From an uncultured Alphaproteobacteria bacterium (lineage in GTDB: Bacteria; Pseudomonadota; Alphaproteobacteria; MPNO01; UBA2964): a stretch of 64,000 bases of DNA. The notes under the pieces were generated by a model, which saw only the letters and a list, made by a program, of their open reading frames with translations, searched no databases and was not told the DNA's origin. Shown in pieces: positions 16,478-23,816 of this stretch (its first letter is position 1; the number at the start of each line of letters is the position of its first letter). The stretch is from assembly GCA_943787225.1 (NCBI GenBank), contig CALSLP010000001.1:744001-808000 (forward strand), written 5' to 3'. The translations under genes and the position numbers were made by a program.

Positions 16478-17445
16478 CAACGTTTGCGGCGGCTGACATT
16501 ATTCGCCGTCTTTGCATTCGATTGTTGATGGCGCGCCCATTCCATCGCTGCCTTGCCCGCTTTGACGACTTGATTTTTTGAAAGCCTCCCGGACAGAGCA
16601 AGAGCGGCGGCGTTGGCCTTTTTTCGCAGGCGAGGTGAATTTCCTTTTGACGCCAGAATAAGCCATTTTAGCGACGCGACGGGATCCGTTTTACCGACAT
16701 CCGGTCGGAGTAGCAGGATGGCAAGATTGAATTGCGCCTGAGCGTTGCCCCGTTGCGCTGCTTTAGCATACCAGTTTCGCGCCGCAGTAGGGTTCTTGGC
16801 CGTGCCAATCCCTGATTCAAGAAGAACACCGAGATTGAACTGGGCTCCCGAAAAACCGCTGGCTGCCGCCTGACGTATTAATTTCGCGCCGCGGCGCTGG
16901 TTTGCCTTCACCCCATTGCCGCGAATATACAAGATACCGAGATTAACCTTCGCTGCTGGCAACCCGGATTTTGCGGCCTTTTTGAATAGACGGACGGCAC
17001 CGGTCGCATCACGCGGCACACCCTCCCCCCCCTTCAGTAATAATTTTCCCAACGCGTTTTGTGCCTTGGGATATCCACGCTTCGCAGCAATGCGGTAGTG
17101 CGCCGCAGCCATAGCCAAATCACGCGAAACAAACGCGCCCCGCTGGTAAAGTGTCCCAAGAACAAAATTGGCGCCAATATTTTTTTGAGCAGCAGCCTTT
17201 TGCAGTAAAGCAATCGCGTTCTGACGACCTTGATCACCAAGTTTCCCAGAGAGCCCCATGACGCCGAGCCGAAACTGGGCGCTCGCATTGCCCTTTTCAG
17301 CAGCGGCGGAAAGGGCGGCCACAATCCGGGGCGAGAAGTGGCCACCCTTATCGGCTGCAAAGGCAATCGGGGTAACTGCCAGCGGCCAAACCAAGAGCGT
17401 AACGACAAACAATATTATCTTTGATCGGTAGTTCATAATCCCCAT
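16477..17445 (-). CDS. Secreted Sel1-repeat (SLR) protein
   Basis: The 322-residue protein has a signal peptide (ending PIAFAAD near residue 31) followed by about six Sel1-like alpha-helical repeats: ASAQFRLGVMGLSG, GANFVLGTLYQRGAF, PKAQNALGKLLLKG, PAAKVNLGILYIRGNG, SGAQFNLGVLLESGIG and AQAQFNLAILLL. Such repeats act as periplasmic protein-interaction scaffolds. The start ATG at 17445 has AAGG closely upstream; an ATG three codons later is possible. It lies between the HfaA-like gene and the lipoprotein gene with tight spacing, so it probably helps assembly or export of the surface proteins. C-terminal basic tail RRKR. Confidence 0.85.
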   Translation of the reverse strand: MGIMNYRSKIILFVVTLLVWPLAVTPIAFAADKGGHFSPRIVAALSAAAEKGNASAQFRLGVMGLSGKLGDQGRQNAIALLQKAAAQKNIGANFVLGTLYQRGAFVSRDLAMAAAHYRIAAKRGYPKAQNALGKLLLKGGEGVPRDATGAVRLFKKAAKSGLPAAKVNLGILYIRGNGVKANQRRGAKLIRQAAASGFSGAQFNLGVLLESGIGTAKNPTAARNWYAKAAQRGNAQAQFNLAILLLRPDVGKTDPVASLKWLILASKGNSPRLRKKANAAALALSGRLSKNQVVKAGKAAMEWARHQQSNAKTANNVSRRKR

Positions 17446-17474
17446 ACCTTAATCTCCGTCACTGCCAGCCAAGG

Positions 17475-17999
17475 CTAGTTGGCTGATTGTGTCGTCTGCG
17501 CGTTTGTTGTGGCCTCCACCGATTGGGCAGACGATGAGTCCGCCGACGTTTCTGTCGACGTATCTGTCGATTCAGTGGTTGCGTCTGAGCTTGTGACCGA
17601 ATTATCGATCGTTGCGTTCGTGTCCGCCTGGGAACCCTGATCGCCGGTGCTCTGCTGATCAGTCGACTGACCGACGGTGCCTGTGGACCCATCGGATAGA
17701 ACCTGGGTTACCGTGTTCATATTGCCGATCGATGTCGAACTCGAGGAATAGTTGGTGCTATAGGTATTTACAAACTGGTTCAGGGAACCAAGCCCACCAG
17801 CCGAACTACCTGCGGCGGCACCGCCACGCTGTAATGCCTCAATTTGTCGTTGTTGTAGCTGCATTTGCGCAGCCATGCTGGCGTTACGCGGGGGGAAAGT
17901 GTACCCGTTCCGCCCTCCAATTTGCTGGGCCATAACGGGCTGTACGCCAACGATAAAGGCAACAACAGCCATAAACAGGGTCGATTTTGAAATAAACAT
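17475..17999 (-). CDS. Secreted Ser/Thr/Gln-rich protein, candidate HfaA-like amyloid or anchor subunit
   Basis: I choose the ATG at 17999 because a GGAG Shine-Dalgarno lies 6 bases upstream; the ATG at 18011 lacks one. The 174-residue product has a signal peptide (MFISKS...VQPVMA) and a mature N-terminus beginning QQIGG. The middle contains TSIGNMNTVTQVLSDGSTG and QSTDQQSTGD, reminiscent of the GN/NTxxQ/TGD pattern in holdfast-anchor protein HfaA and loosely of curlin repeats. The last 70 residues are almost only S, T, A, D, E, N and Q. Its place in an operon with an HfaB/CsgG channel supports an exported fibre or anchor subunit. Family assignment is tentative. Confidence 0.6.
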   Translation of the reverse strand: MFISKSTLFMAVVAFIVGVQPVMAQQIGGRNGYTFPPRNASMAAQMQLQQRQIEALQRGGAAAGSSAGGLGSLNQFVNTYSTNYSSSSTSIGNMNTVTQVLSDGSTGTVGQSTDQQSTGDQGSQADTNATIDNSVTSSDATTESTDTSTETSADSSSAQSVEATTNAQTTQSAN

Positions 18000-18009
18000 T
18001 GTCTTCTCC
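17997..18009 (-). promoter_or_regulatory. Shine-Dalgarno and start block shared by two cluster genes
   Basis: GGAGAAGACAATG (minus strand) precedes and includes the ATG of the HfaA-like gene. Exactly the same 13 bases occur at 19094-19106 at the start of the HfaD-like gene, where they are also the last codons of hfaB. The identity decides the start codon of both genes and suggests matched translation rates or a duplication. Confidence 0.8.
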
Positions 18010-18076
18010 ATTCTGATTGGAGGCCGCAGAGAGGAAGGGACGGCGTTACGCCCCTTCCTCGTTCATCGCGGCGCGA

Positions 18077-19096
18077 TTAAGGTACCGAGACGACTGGTGT
18101 CATAACCGTGATGGACTTGTTGTTGCCCACAGCAGTTGCAACGGAGTTCACGATCGGACGGCCAAGATTGCCGAGGTTCGTGTAGTTGTTCAGCGACACA
18201 TTGCTGACCGACGAAGTTGCGCTCACGTTCGCATAGGCGAACTGAACGATATCTGCGATTAGCACAGAATCTCCAAGGGTCTTCGGCTCGATGGAAACAC
18301 TGAGATTATTCGCAACGGCAGTTGCCGCACTATCAACCGACGCGTTGAGGATATCAGAAACCGTAGAGGTCGCCTCGATCTGCGCTGGCGCCAGGTCACC
18401 GTTCAAGGCGAGGACACCGAGAACGCCAGCCGCCGTCAGGTTAGAATTTTCGGTTAGGGCATCACCTTCGAAATCAACCTGCGAGTTTGGACTATTACTA
18501 TTATTATTACTATTATTACTAGGCTCAACCACATCGAACGCAAACTGCCCTTCATGTAGCTCAACCATCACGTCAGACGTGATGCTGGTGTTGTTGGCAA
18601 CAGCCGTTGCTGCACTGATTACCGCAGGCAGCTCTGTCAGAGAATCGAGCGCAGGAGCAACACCAATTTCGCCGGGATCGAACGTCAGTGTGACAGTGCC
18701 GTTGACGAGGCTGCCGATTGGTCCATCAGTCTCATCGTTAAGACCATTAGTTACGCCAGGGGTAGCATCGATCTGGCCGCCGCCGAGTCCATAAGTGAAC
18801 TGGAGATCGAACGGTCCCTGAGCAACGTCACCACCAGCAGGCTGATTGTTCTCGATGCCCGTAACCATTGAGTCTGCAGTTACGTCACCGATGAAGACTT
18901 GCAGATCTTCAATCATCGCCATTCCGGTCGGAACCAGATCAGCAGCGATAGTGATGTCCTTGGTGACGTTTTCTACGACAGTCGCATCCCAAGTCCAGTT
19001 TACTCGATCGAAGGCGGAAGCCGGAGCTGCTGCCATCATGCAGATGGCTGCAGCGGACGCTGTCGCCAACAGGCTTTTTTTGTTTAGTCTAGTCAT
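18077..19096 (-). CDS. Secreted repeat protein, HfaD-like holdfast-anchor candidate
   Basis: The 339-residue protein has a signal peptide (MTRLNKKS...APASAF) and three copies of a motif S-x-ATAV-[AG]NN-x-S-[IV]: SAATAVANNTSIT (161-173), SAATAVANNLSVS (256-268) and SVATAVGNNKSIT (318-330). The last two are preceded by a related segment, EATSTVSDILNASV or SATSSVSNVSLNN. A low-complexity Asn/Ser linker lies at about 192-205. Beta-strand-prone repeats rich in A, V, N, T and S next to an HfaB/CsgG gene fit an exported surface-anchor or amyloid-type protein such as HfaD. The start overlaps the hfaB stop by 8 bases. Function is inferred from context and repeat style. Confidence 0.65.
   Translation of the reverse strand: MTRLNKKSLLATASAAAICMMAAAPASAFDRVNWTWDATVVENVTKDITIAADLVPTGMAMIEDLQVFIGDVTADSMVTGIENNQPAGGDVAQGPFDLQFTYGLGGGQIDATPGVTNGLNDETDGPIGSLVNGTVTLTFDPGEIGVAPALDSLTELPAVISAATAVANNTSITSDVMVELHEGQFAFDVVEPSNNSNNNSNSPNSQVDFEGDALTENSNLTAAGVLGVLALNGDLAPAQIEATSTVSDILNASVDSAATAVANNLSVSIEPKTLGDSVLIADIVQFAYANVSATSSVSNVSLNNYTNLGNLGRPIVNSVATAVGNNKSITVMTPVVSVP
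18491..18521. repeat. Trinucleotide microsatellite (ACT/ATT) coding for an Asn/Ser run
   Basis: On the plus strand, units of ACT and ATT alternate (actattactattattattac and onward), encoding the Asn/Ser linker of the HfaD-like protein on the minus strand. Because the unit is three bases, slippage would change linker length without breaking the frame. Confidence 0.85.
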
Positions 19097-19922
19097 TGTC
19101 TTCTCCTTTAGGTGTTAGCAGCGCCTCTGCTGCGAAAGTGGGCCGTTCAAGTTTGCATTGAGCTGAACTTGGCAGGCCCAGGTAATCCGTCATGATCTGG
19201 TAAACAGCCATCTCAACAACGGACCTAACGCCGAGCTGAAGGGGTTCGTTTTGAATACGCCCCGCATCAAACTCCACGAGTCTTGAGCCGAAGAAACGAA
19301 AGACGTTTGCTTCGACTTCATAACCAAAAATCTGTTTTTGCAGCGACGAGACATAGTTCACGTCGAAGCTTTGGGAATTCACGACCCGAACATCGAGCCC
19401 GACATTGATGATCACCGTCCGACCACCGCCGCCGATACCCGTTACCGATACCCGTGCGCCTTCACTGACGATGTTGAAGTTCAGTTCCGTCAGCGCGCCC
19501 ATCACAACAAAGTTGCTGGCACGAACAGGACGTGCAGTCTGGCTCGGTTTCACGGCAAGTTTTTGTTGCACCATCTTCGCCTCGGCCAAGGGGATACGAA
19601 GATCGAAGCGTTCGACCAAAGCCACCCGGCGCGTTTTATAGAAGGCGCTCATCATCATCTCGGTGACGCCCTGGGTCAGGACAGCACCATTATTCGAGCG
19701 ATCGATCTGACCCGTTTTGTCAGCGATCTCACCAATCGCAAAGACCGGCATGTTTTTAGCGGAGTTTTTAGCGAGGGTCGTAAGACACTGACTGTAGGGT
19801 GTGTCGTTGGCCGTGACAGGAAGACCCATCGTCGGGCGCACACCCATTGGGGAGTATAAATCTTGGCCGGTACAAGCCCCCAAAGCGAGTGTCGCAGCAA
19901 CGATGTAAGGTATATGGCGCAC
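19089..19922 (-). CDS. hfaB: CsgG/HfaB-family outer-membrane secretion lipoprotein
   Basis: CsgG-family lipoproteins form outer-membrane nonameric channels that export curli or holdfast-anchor proteins. I take the GTG at 19922 as start because GGGAG lies 8 bases upstream and a compact lipoprotein signal follows (RHIPYIVAATLALGAC, lipobox LGAC). Family features include VTANDTPYSQC, FAIGEIADKTGQID, ALTELNFNI, NVGLDVRVVNSQSFDV, SLQKQIFGYEVEANVFRFFG and a C-terminal LGVRSVVEMAVYQIM. These match the Caulobacter HfaB branch better than curli CsgG. The gene heads an operon of secreted proteins, and its last codons contain the ribosome site of the next gene. A LuxR-type gene is divergent from it. Confidence 0.85.
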   Translation of the reverse strand: MRHIPYIVAATLALGACTGQDLYSPMGVRPTMGLPVTANDTPYSQCLTTLAKNSAKNMPVFAIGEIADKTGQIDRSNNGAVLTQGVTEMMMSAFYKTRRVALVERFDLRIPLAEAKMVQQKLAVKPSQTARPVRASNFVVMGALTELNFNIVSEGARVSVTGIGGGGRTVIINVGLDVRVVNSQSFDVNYVSSLQKQIFGYEVEANVFRFFGSRLVEFDAGRIQNEPLQLGVRSVVEMAVYQIMTDYLGLPSSAQCKLERPTFAAEALLTPKGEDND

Positions 19923-20248
19923 AATTAATCTCCCGTATTCCCAATTTGGAGAACCCATCGCGCTGTTTGCGAGCGGTCCTCGAATAGAACCACGAGGATA
20001 GATTTTTCATTCCCGGGCGAAAGGATGCAGAAGGGTGGATTGAGGAAAATAGGGGGTACCGCGCCCGCGGTAATGTCGCATTCAGACGATCCCGATATTT
20101 CCCGAACTAGACCGATGCGTAGCGGTCACACGAGGCCAATGTCAGTAGGTTGGATGTTCATGTCGATATTCCGCCGCTGCGACGCACACCGAAATCCACA
20201 TGTCCGTAATGTTTTATATTGGCCACTTCATCCGCAAACAGGTTTGAC
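19923..20248. promoter_or_regulatory. Divergent intergenic region between hfaB-like operon and LuxR-type regulator
   Basis: No gene is seen in these 326 bases. They must contain the promoters for the minus-strand secretion operon and, probably, the plus-strand regulator. The clearest structure is a perfect inverted repeat, TACCGCG-cc-CGCGGTA, at 20057-20072, which is a good candidate for a dimer-binding operator. No confident -35/-10 pair was identified. Confidence 0.55.
20057..20072. repeat. Perfect inverted repeat TACCGCG-N2-CGCGGTA
   Basis: Seven-base arms separated by CC form a 16-base near-continuous palindrome. It lies 135 bases upstream of hfaB and about 180 bases upstream of the regulator start, between two divergent genes, the classic place for an operator. 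Confidence 0.6.
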
Positions 20249-20908
20249 ATGCCCGCCACCCAAAGAATTCTTGCTGCCTCCCCTCGACGCGACCTCATTA
20301 CAGCGCTCCTGAAAGAGAGCGCGTGCCATCGAAACTGGAATGTCGTCGGGCCCGTAAACCTGAGGGAGCAAGGCCGGTTAGAGCTCGCCTGCTGCTCCGT
20401 GGATGTCATCTTAATTGAAGCCGAAGACTTGATGTGGTTGCTGGATAACCGACCGCAGATCATAGAGGGAACCCTGGCACGCGTTCAGACTGTTGTAATT
20501 CTGTCGGACAACCAGCTACTGGATGCCGTCACACTGCCAGTGACACCACAAGGATTTCTCCTTCGCGACGTTTCCGGACAATTACCGATAGGCCTTCTCG
20601 CCTTGGCCCTCGATGGCTACCTGACAGGGCCCAAACAGCTCCTCAACCAGTTGAGTGATAATCGTCAACGTCTCGACATTGTTGCCATGTTTAGCGCCGA
20701 TGAACGGCGGATACTGAGCTATCTTGGACACGGCCTTCCTAACCAGGAAATCGCAGAGAGCATCGGGCTACCGATAAGCCGGGTAAAGACCCTTGTCTAT
20801 ATTCTGACCCGCAAACTTCGCATGAAAAACCGAACTGCCGTCGCCGTCTTTGCGGCAACCAACGGGTTCTTGACTTTCAGCACGCTCCCGGCGAACGAAA
20901 GAAGGTAA
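20249..20908 (+). CDS. LuxR/NarL-type regulator with degenerate receiver domain (CsgD-like position)
   Basis: The C-terminal 65 residues form a LuxR helix-turn-helix (FSADERRILSYLGHGLPNQEIAESIGLPISRVKTLVYILTRKLRMKNRTA). The N-terminal part resembles a receiver fold but lacks the usual phosphorylation pocket: the position after VILIE is acidic without the conserved D, and FLLRD replaces the lysine motif. It probably acts without phosphorylation. I favour ATG 20249 (MPATQRIL, 219 residues); ATG 20219 is an alternative. It is divergent from the hfaB operon, as CsgD is from csgBAC in enterobacteria, which suggests control of that operon. Confidence 0.78.
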   Translation: MPATQRILAASPRRDLITALLKESACHRNWNVVGPVNLREQGRLELACCSVDVILIEAEDLMWLLDNRPQIIEGTLARVQTVVILSDNQLLDAVTLPVTPQGFLLRDVSGQLPIGLLALALDGYLTGPKQLLNQLSDNRQRLDIVAMFSADERRILSYLGHGLPNQEIAESIGLPISRVKTLVYILTRKLRMKNRTAVAVFAATNGFLTFSTLPANERR

Positions 20909-20987
20909 ATTTGACAGCGACCCACACTTGACAGAGTCCAGGGCAAAACAACAAGCTGATGTCTGGTAAGGGTGAGGAGACGAACCA

Positions 20988-21992
20988 GTGACCGACGCAT
21001 TTCACACCGCAATGGATGGTGCAAGCGTCAGCGCGCTTTGGGAACGACCCAATGCCGATGCTGCACAGATCGACGAGAAACCCTATCTCTGGCCATGGGC
21101 TGAACTCGGGCCTCTGCTCGATACCGCCGTCGCCGAAACCGATATGGATAACGCCGAGCGCCGCGTTCTGGTATTGGAAAACCCTGCCTATAAAGGGTCC
21201 GCCCGCAGCGGCGCCACGCTCAATATGGTTGTGAATCTTCAGGTGCTAATGCCAGGGGAATCTGCGCGCCCGCACCGTCACCGGTTGAATGCGCTGCGCT
21301 TTATCATTGAAGGCGACGGCACGGCGGTAACCACCGTTGATGGCATTCCCTGCCCAATGGTTGCCGGAGACTTTGTCCTGACGCCGGGCTGGTGCTGGCA
21401 TGAACATTCACATGAAGGCAGCAAGCGCGCGGTCTGGCTCGATGCACTTGATGCGCAGCTGCAACGACATTTATGCACCAACGAGTTTGAACCCGGACCC
21501 TCAAACGATATGCCACCCCCACGGGCCGAGAATGCCTATGCCGGTGCCGGCATAACACCAGTGAGCACCGTGCCACCTGATCACGACAAACCATATTCGC
21601 CGATATTTCGATACCCACTCGCCAAGGTAATCGAGGCGTTTGAGAATATGCCGGCAGATGCCGATGGATCACGGCGCATTCGCTATACCAACCCGCTTGC
21701 CGGTGGCCCCGCGATGCCGGGAGTCGATTGTTATATGCTTGCCCCTGCGCGCAAGAACGACACGCGGGCCTACCGAACCAATGCCAATATGGTGTGTCTC
21801 GCCGTCGAGGGTGAAGGTACGTCCAAAATCGGTGACGATACGCTGCAATGGCACAAGAATGATATTTTCGTCCTGCCTCGCCATCACTGGATCAGCCACC
21901 GTGCGACAAGTGAAGATGCAAAACTATTTCAACTTACAGATCGGGAAATATTGTTACGCCTGGACTATTTGCGTGAAGAACTCCGGGATTAA
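20988..21992 (+). CDS. Gentisate 1,2-dioxygenase
   Basis: Gentisate 1,2-dioxygenase is a bicupin Fe(II) enzyme that opens gentisate to maleylpyruvate. The 334-residue product has N-cupin metal-binding motifs PHRHRLNALRFIIEGDG (H96, H98) and CWHEHSHEG (H138, H140), plus a second cupin in the C-terminal half (YRTNANMVCLAVEGEGTS and LPRHHWISHRA). The start is GTG 20988 with GAGGAG upstream. Maleylpyruvate isomerase and hydrolase genes are not next to it. A salicylate- or 1-hydroxy-2-naphthoate-type dioxygenase is the main alternative within this family. Confidence 0.85.
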   Translation: MTDAFHTAMDGASVSALWERPNADAAQIDEKPYLWPWAELGPLLDTAVAETDMDNAERRVLVLENPAYKGSARSGATLNMVVNLQVLMPGESARPHRHRLNALRFIIEGDGTAVTTVDGIPCPMVAGDFVLTPGWCWHEHSHEGSKRAVWLDALDAQLQRHLCTNEFEPGPSNDMPPPRAENAYAGAGITPVSTVPPDHDKPYSPIFRYPLAKVIEAFENMPADADGSRRIRYTNPLAGGPAMPGVDCYMLAPARKNDTRAYRTNANMVCLAVEGEGTSKIGDDTLQWHKNDIFVLPRHHWISHRATSEDAKLFQLTDREILLRLDYLREELRD

Positions 21993-22040
21993 CAGTAGTA
22001 TAAAGGTCAATTTTACGCGTAAATGGAGCAGGAAATCATT

Positions 22041-22367
22041 ATGGTAGAGCAGGTAGCCCCAGGGCAGACCGCTTCTCAAAACGGTGCGACAGAGGCACCC
22101 AAACAAGAAAATATCAGCCCGGAGGAAGCGACAAAACTCCTCATGACGGGCGCCGCCCTGCTTCAGCAGCAATGGTTGCAAGCCTCTGTAAATGTGGCCA
22201 AAACACTGAGTAACGGCCAGCCAATCTCCCCAGGAGGGTTTGAGGACCTGCGTCGTATGCGGGAACATTTTGAGGAACTAGAGCGGGCAAATAACGCAAT
22301 TACCCGTATCGCCGAAGCCCAGAAGAAAGCTCAGGAACAGGCGCAAAAAGACGGCACATCGTCGTGA
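22041..22367 (+). CDS. Small acidic coiled-coil protein, unknown
   Basis: Not recognised. With the ATG at 22041 (AGGAAA seven bases upstream) the protein has 108 residues; an ATG at 22023 is the other choice. The N-terminal 35 residues are Gln/Glu/Pro-rich and probably disordered. The rest is helical and ends in a heptad-like segment (FEELERANNAITRIAEAQKKAQEQAQ). Size and composition loosely recall phasin-like or chaperone-like small proteins, but nothing specific supports that. It lies between gentisate dioxygenase and a convergent DUF3326-like gene. Confidence 0.6.
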   Translation: MVEQVAPGQTASQNGATEAPKQENISPEEATKLLMTGAALLQQQWLQASVNVAKTLSNGQPISPGGFEDLRRMREHFEELERANNAITRIAEAQKKAQEQAQKDGTSS

Positions 22368-22457
22368 ATTAGCTGGGCTTGAAGGACTGCGCTTTTCTTG
22401 ATGGAAAGCACGGTTCAAACGGCTCACCCGCCTTGCTTAACTAACCAGCAGCACACC

Positions 22458-23816
22458 TTAAAGAATTTTTTTCTCAGTCGATGCAGCCCGCTCAGGCCAG
22501 GTTTCAACCGCCAGTCTGCTCATCGGTCTCCGTACCGACACTGGCGAAATTCCCGCCCGCATCGCACAGAGGATACCGGCCGCTTCCCAATAATTTTCAG
22601 CCTTGTAAAATTGGTGATCCGCCCATGGCAGGGCCTCTAATTCCTGCGCAATAAGGCCACTGCCCTCGCGAACTGCAATAACCGGTATGCCCTGCTGCAA
22701 AGCGGCTAGTGTAGGCAAGCCAATACAGCCTTCTGGTATCACCAAACAGGATATGTCGCGGGCCGTCAGAACGCCGCTTGCCGTCATCTCCTGTTCATCA
22801 CTCACGATCCGAGGCGATTGCTTGAGCCCCTTTAGGACACATTGCAGAAAAGAGGAGGATATTGCTTCTGCCGCCATCCGCGGATCAACGCGGCCCGGAT
22901 CCTCATTCAGAATGTCGCGCGATTCCATCATCGGCGCATGGGCCGACGGAATATTGAAACAATGCGAAACCGCATGGGTCAGCATCGCTTCGATCCCACC
23001 CCAGGGATTGATCATATTACCGTCACTGCGGAAATACTGATCGTGAAGCCCCACCGGAACGGTGATCAACGAAGAAATCGCCACCGCATCAAATTCATCT
23101 GATTTTTCATCCAGCAACGCGAAGAGCGATTCAAGTTGGCGCCCCTCGCCAATTGCCCGACCAGATTTTGATGTCGTCGCCTTCAATACCAATGGCGGGT
23201 CGAGTCGATACAACCCGGTACAGCCGAGCCCGTAAGTAGTGCGCGCCGCCTCCACGGTATTCAGAACCAGGTTCTCAATCATCTGGTCTGGCTGGGCGTC
23301 AAAAACAACCGCAAGACGGTTTGCCTTGGCGGGTTCCAGACCGACCGTCCCCATCAGCAATCTGCAGAGAACGCTCCCTTCGACATAATGGGCATTGGCC
23401 GGGATTTCGTTGATGTCACTGGCATTTACGACATTGGGATGGGTGATCAGCTGGTCACAACAGGATGCCAGAAGCTGCGCCGCCGGTGTTGCATCGCCTG
23501 CATGTCCGCCTAGTTCTGCGCCGACTCCGGTGGGCACGATAAAAACAGCGTTGAATTTTTCGGCTGTGGAACGGGGGCGCTGCCGAAACGAAAAGATCGA
23601 TTGGGAACTTGGTAATTCACTATCAACGAGACAGCCTACTTCACAAAGATATTTGCCGTCATCGATGCCAGCGATCACCAGCCTAATCGGACTCTCATCT
23701 TCCTTAAGCTGGAAGGACAGCGCTTTTTCAAGATGCTCAATGAGCCCATGATTACCGGGGACCAGGGGGACCGAAAACTGTTTCTCAAGCAGGTGCAACT
23801 GTTGAACTCCCGACAT
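22458..23816 (-). CDS. DUF3326-like protein paired with NspC-type decarboxylase
   Basis: The translation resembles the uncharacterised DUF3326 family: FIVPTGVGAELGGHAGDATP near the N-terminus, HPNVVNASDINEIPANAHYVEGS, and a C-terminal LVIPEGCIGLPTLAALQQGIPVIAVRE that resembles a nucleotide- or sugar-binding loop. I suggest the ATG at 23816 (MSGVQQLHLL, 452 residues), which overlaps the end of the decarboxylase gene by 32 bases; the frame is open back to 23903. The tight overlap implies a shared pathway with the decarboxylase. No catalytic function is assigned to the family to my knowledge, and the family call is from memory only. Confidence 0.6.
   Translation of the reverse strand: MSGVQQLHLLEKQFSVPLVPGNHGLIEHLEKALSFQLKEDESPIRLVIAGIDDGKYLCEVGCLVDSELPSSQSIFSFRQRPRSTAEKFNAVFIVPTGVGAELGGHAGDATPAAQLLASCCDQLITHPNVVNASDINEIPANAHYVEGSVLCRLLMGTVGLEPAKANRLAVVFDAQPDQMIENLVLNTVEAARTTYGLGCTGLYRLDPPLVLKATTSKSGRAIGEGRQLESLFALLDEKSDEFDAVAISSLITVPVGLHDQYFRSDGNMINPWGGIEAMLTHAVSHCFNIPSAHAPMMESRDILNEDPGRVDPRMAAEAISSSFLQCVLKGLKQSPRIVSDEQEMTASGVLTARDISCLVIPEGCIGLPTLAALQQGIPVIAVREGSGLIAQELEALPWADHQFYKAENYWEAAGILCAMRAGISPVSVRRPMSRLAVETWPERAASTEKKIL

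Noticed and set aside
22398-22640. Plus-strand ORF overlapping the DUF3326-like gene end
   Set aside because: It lies antisense to a clearly coding frame and has no family features; taken as a shadow.
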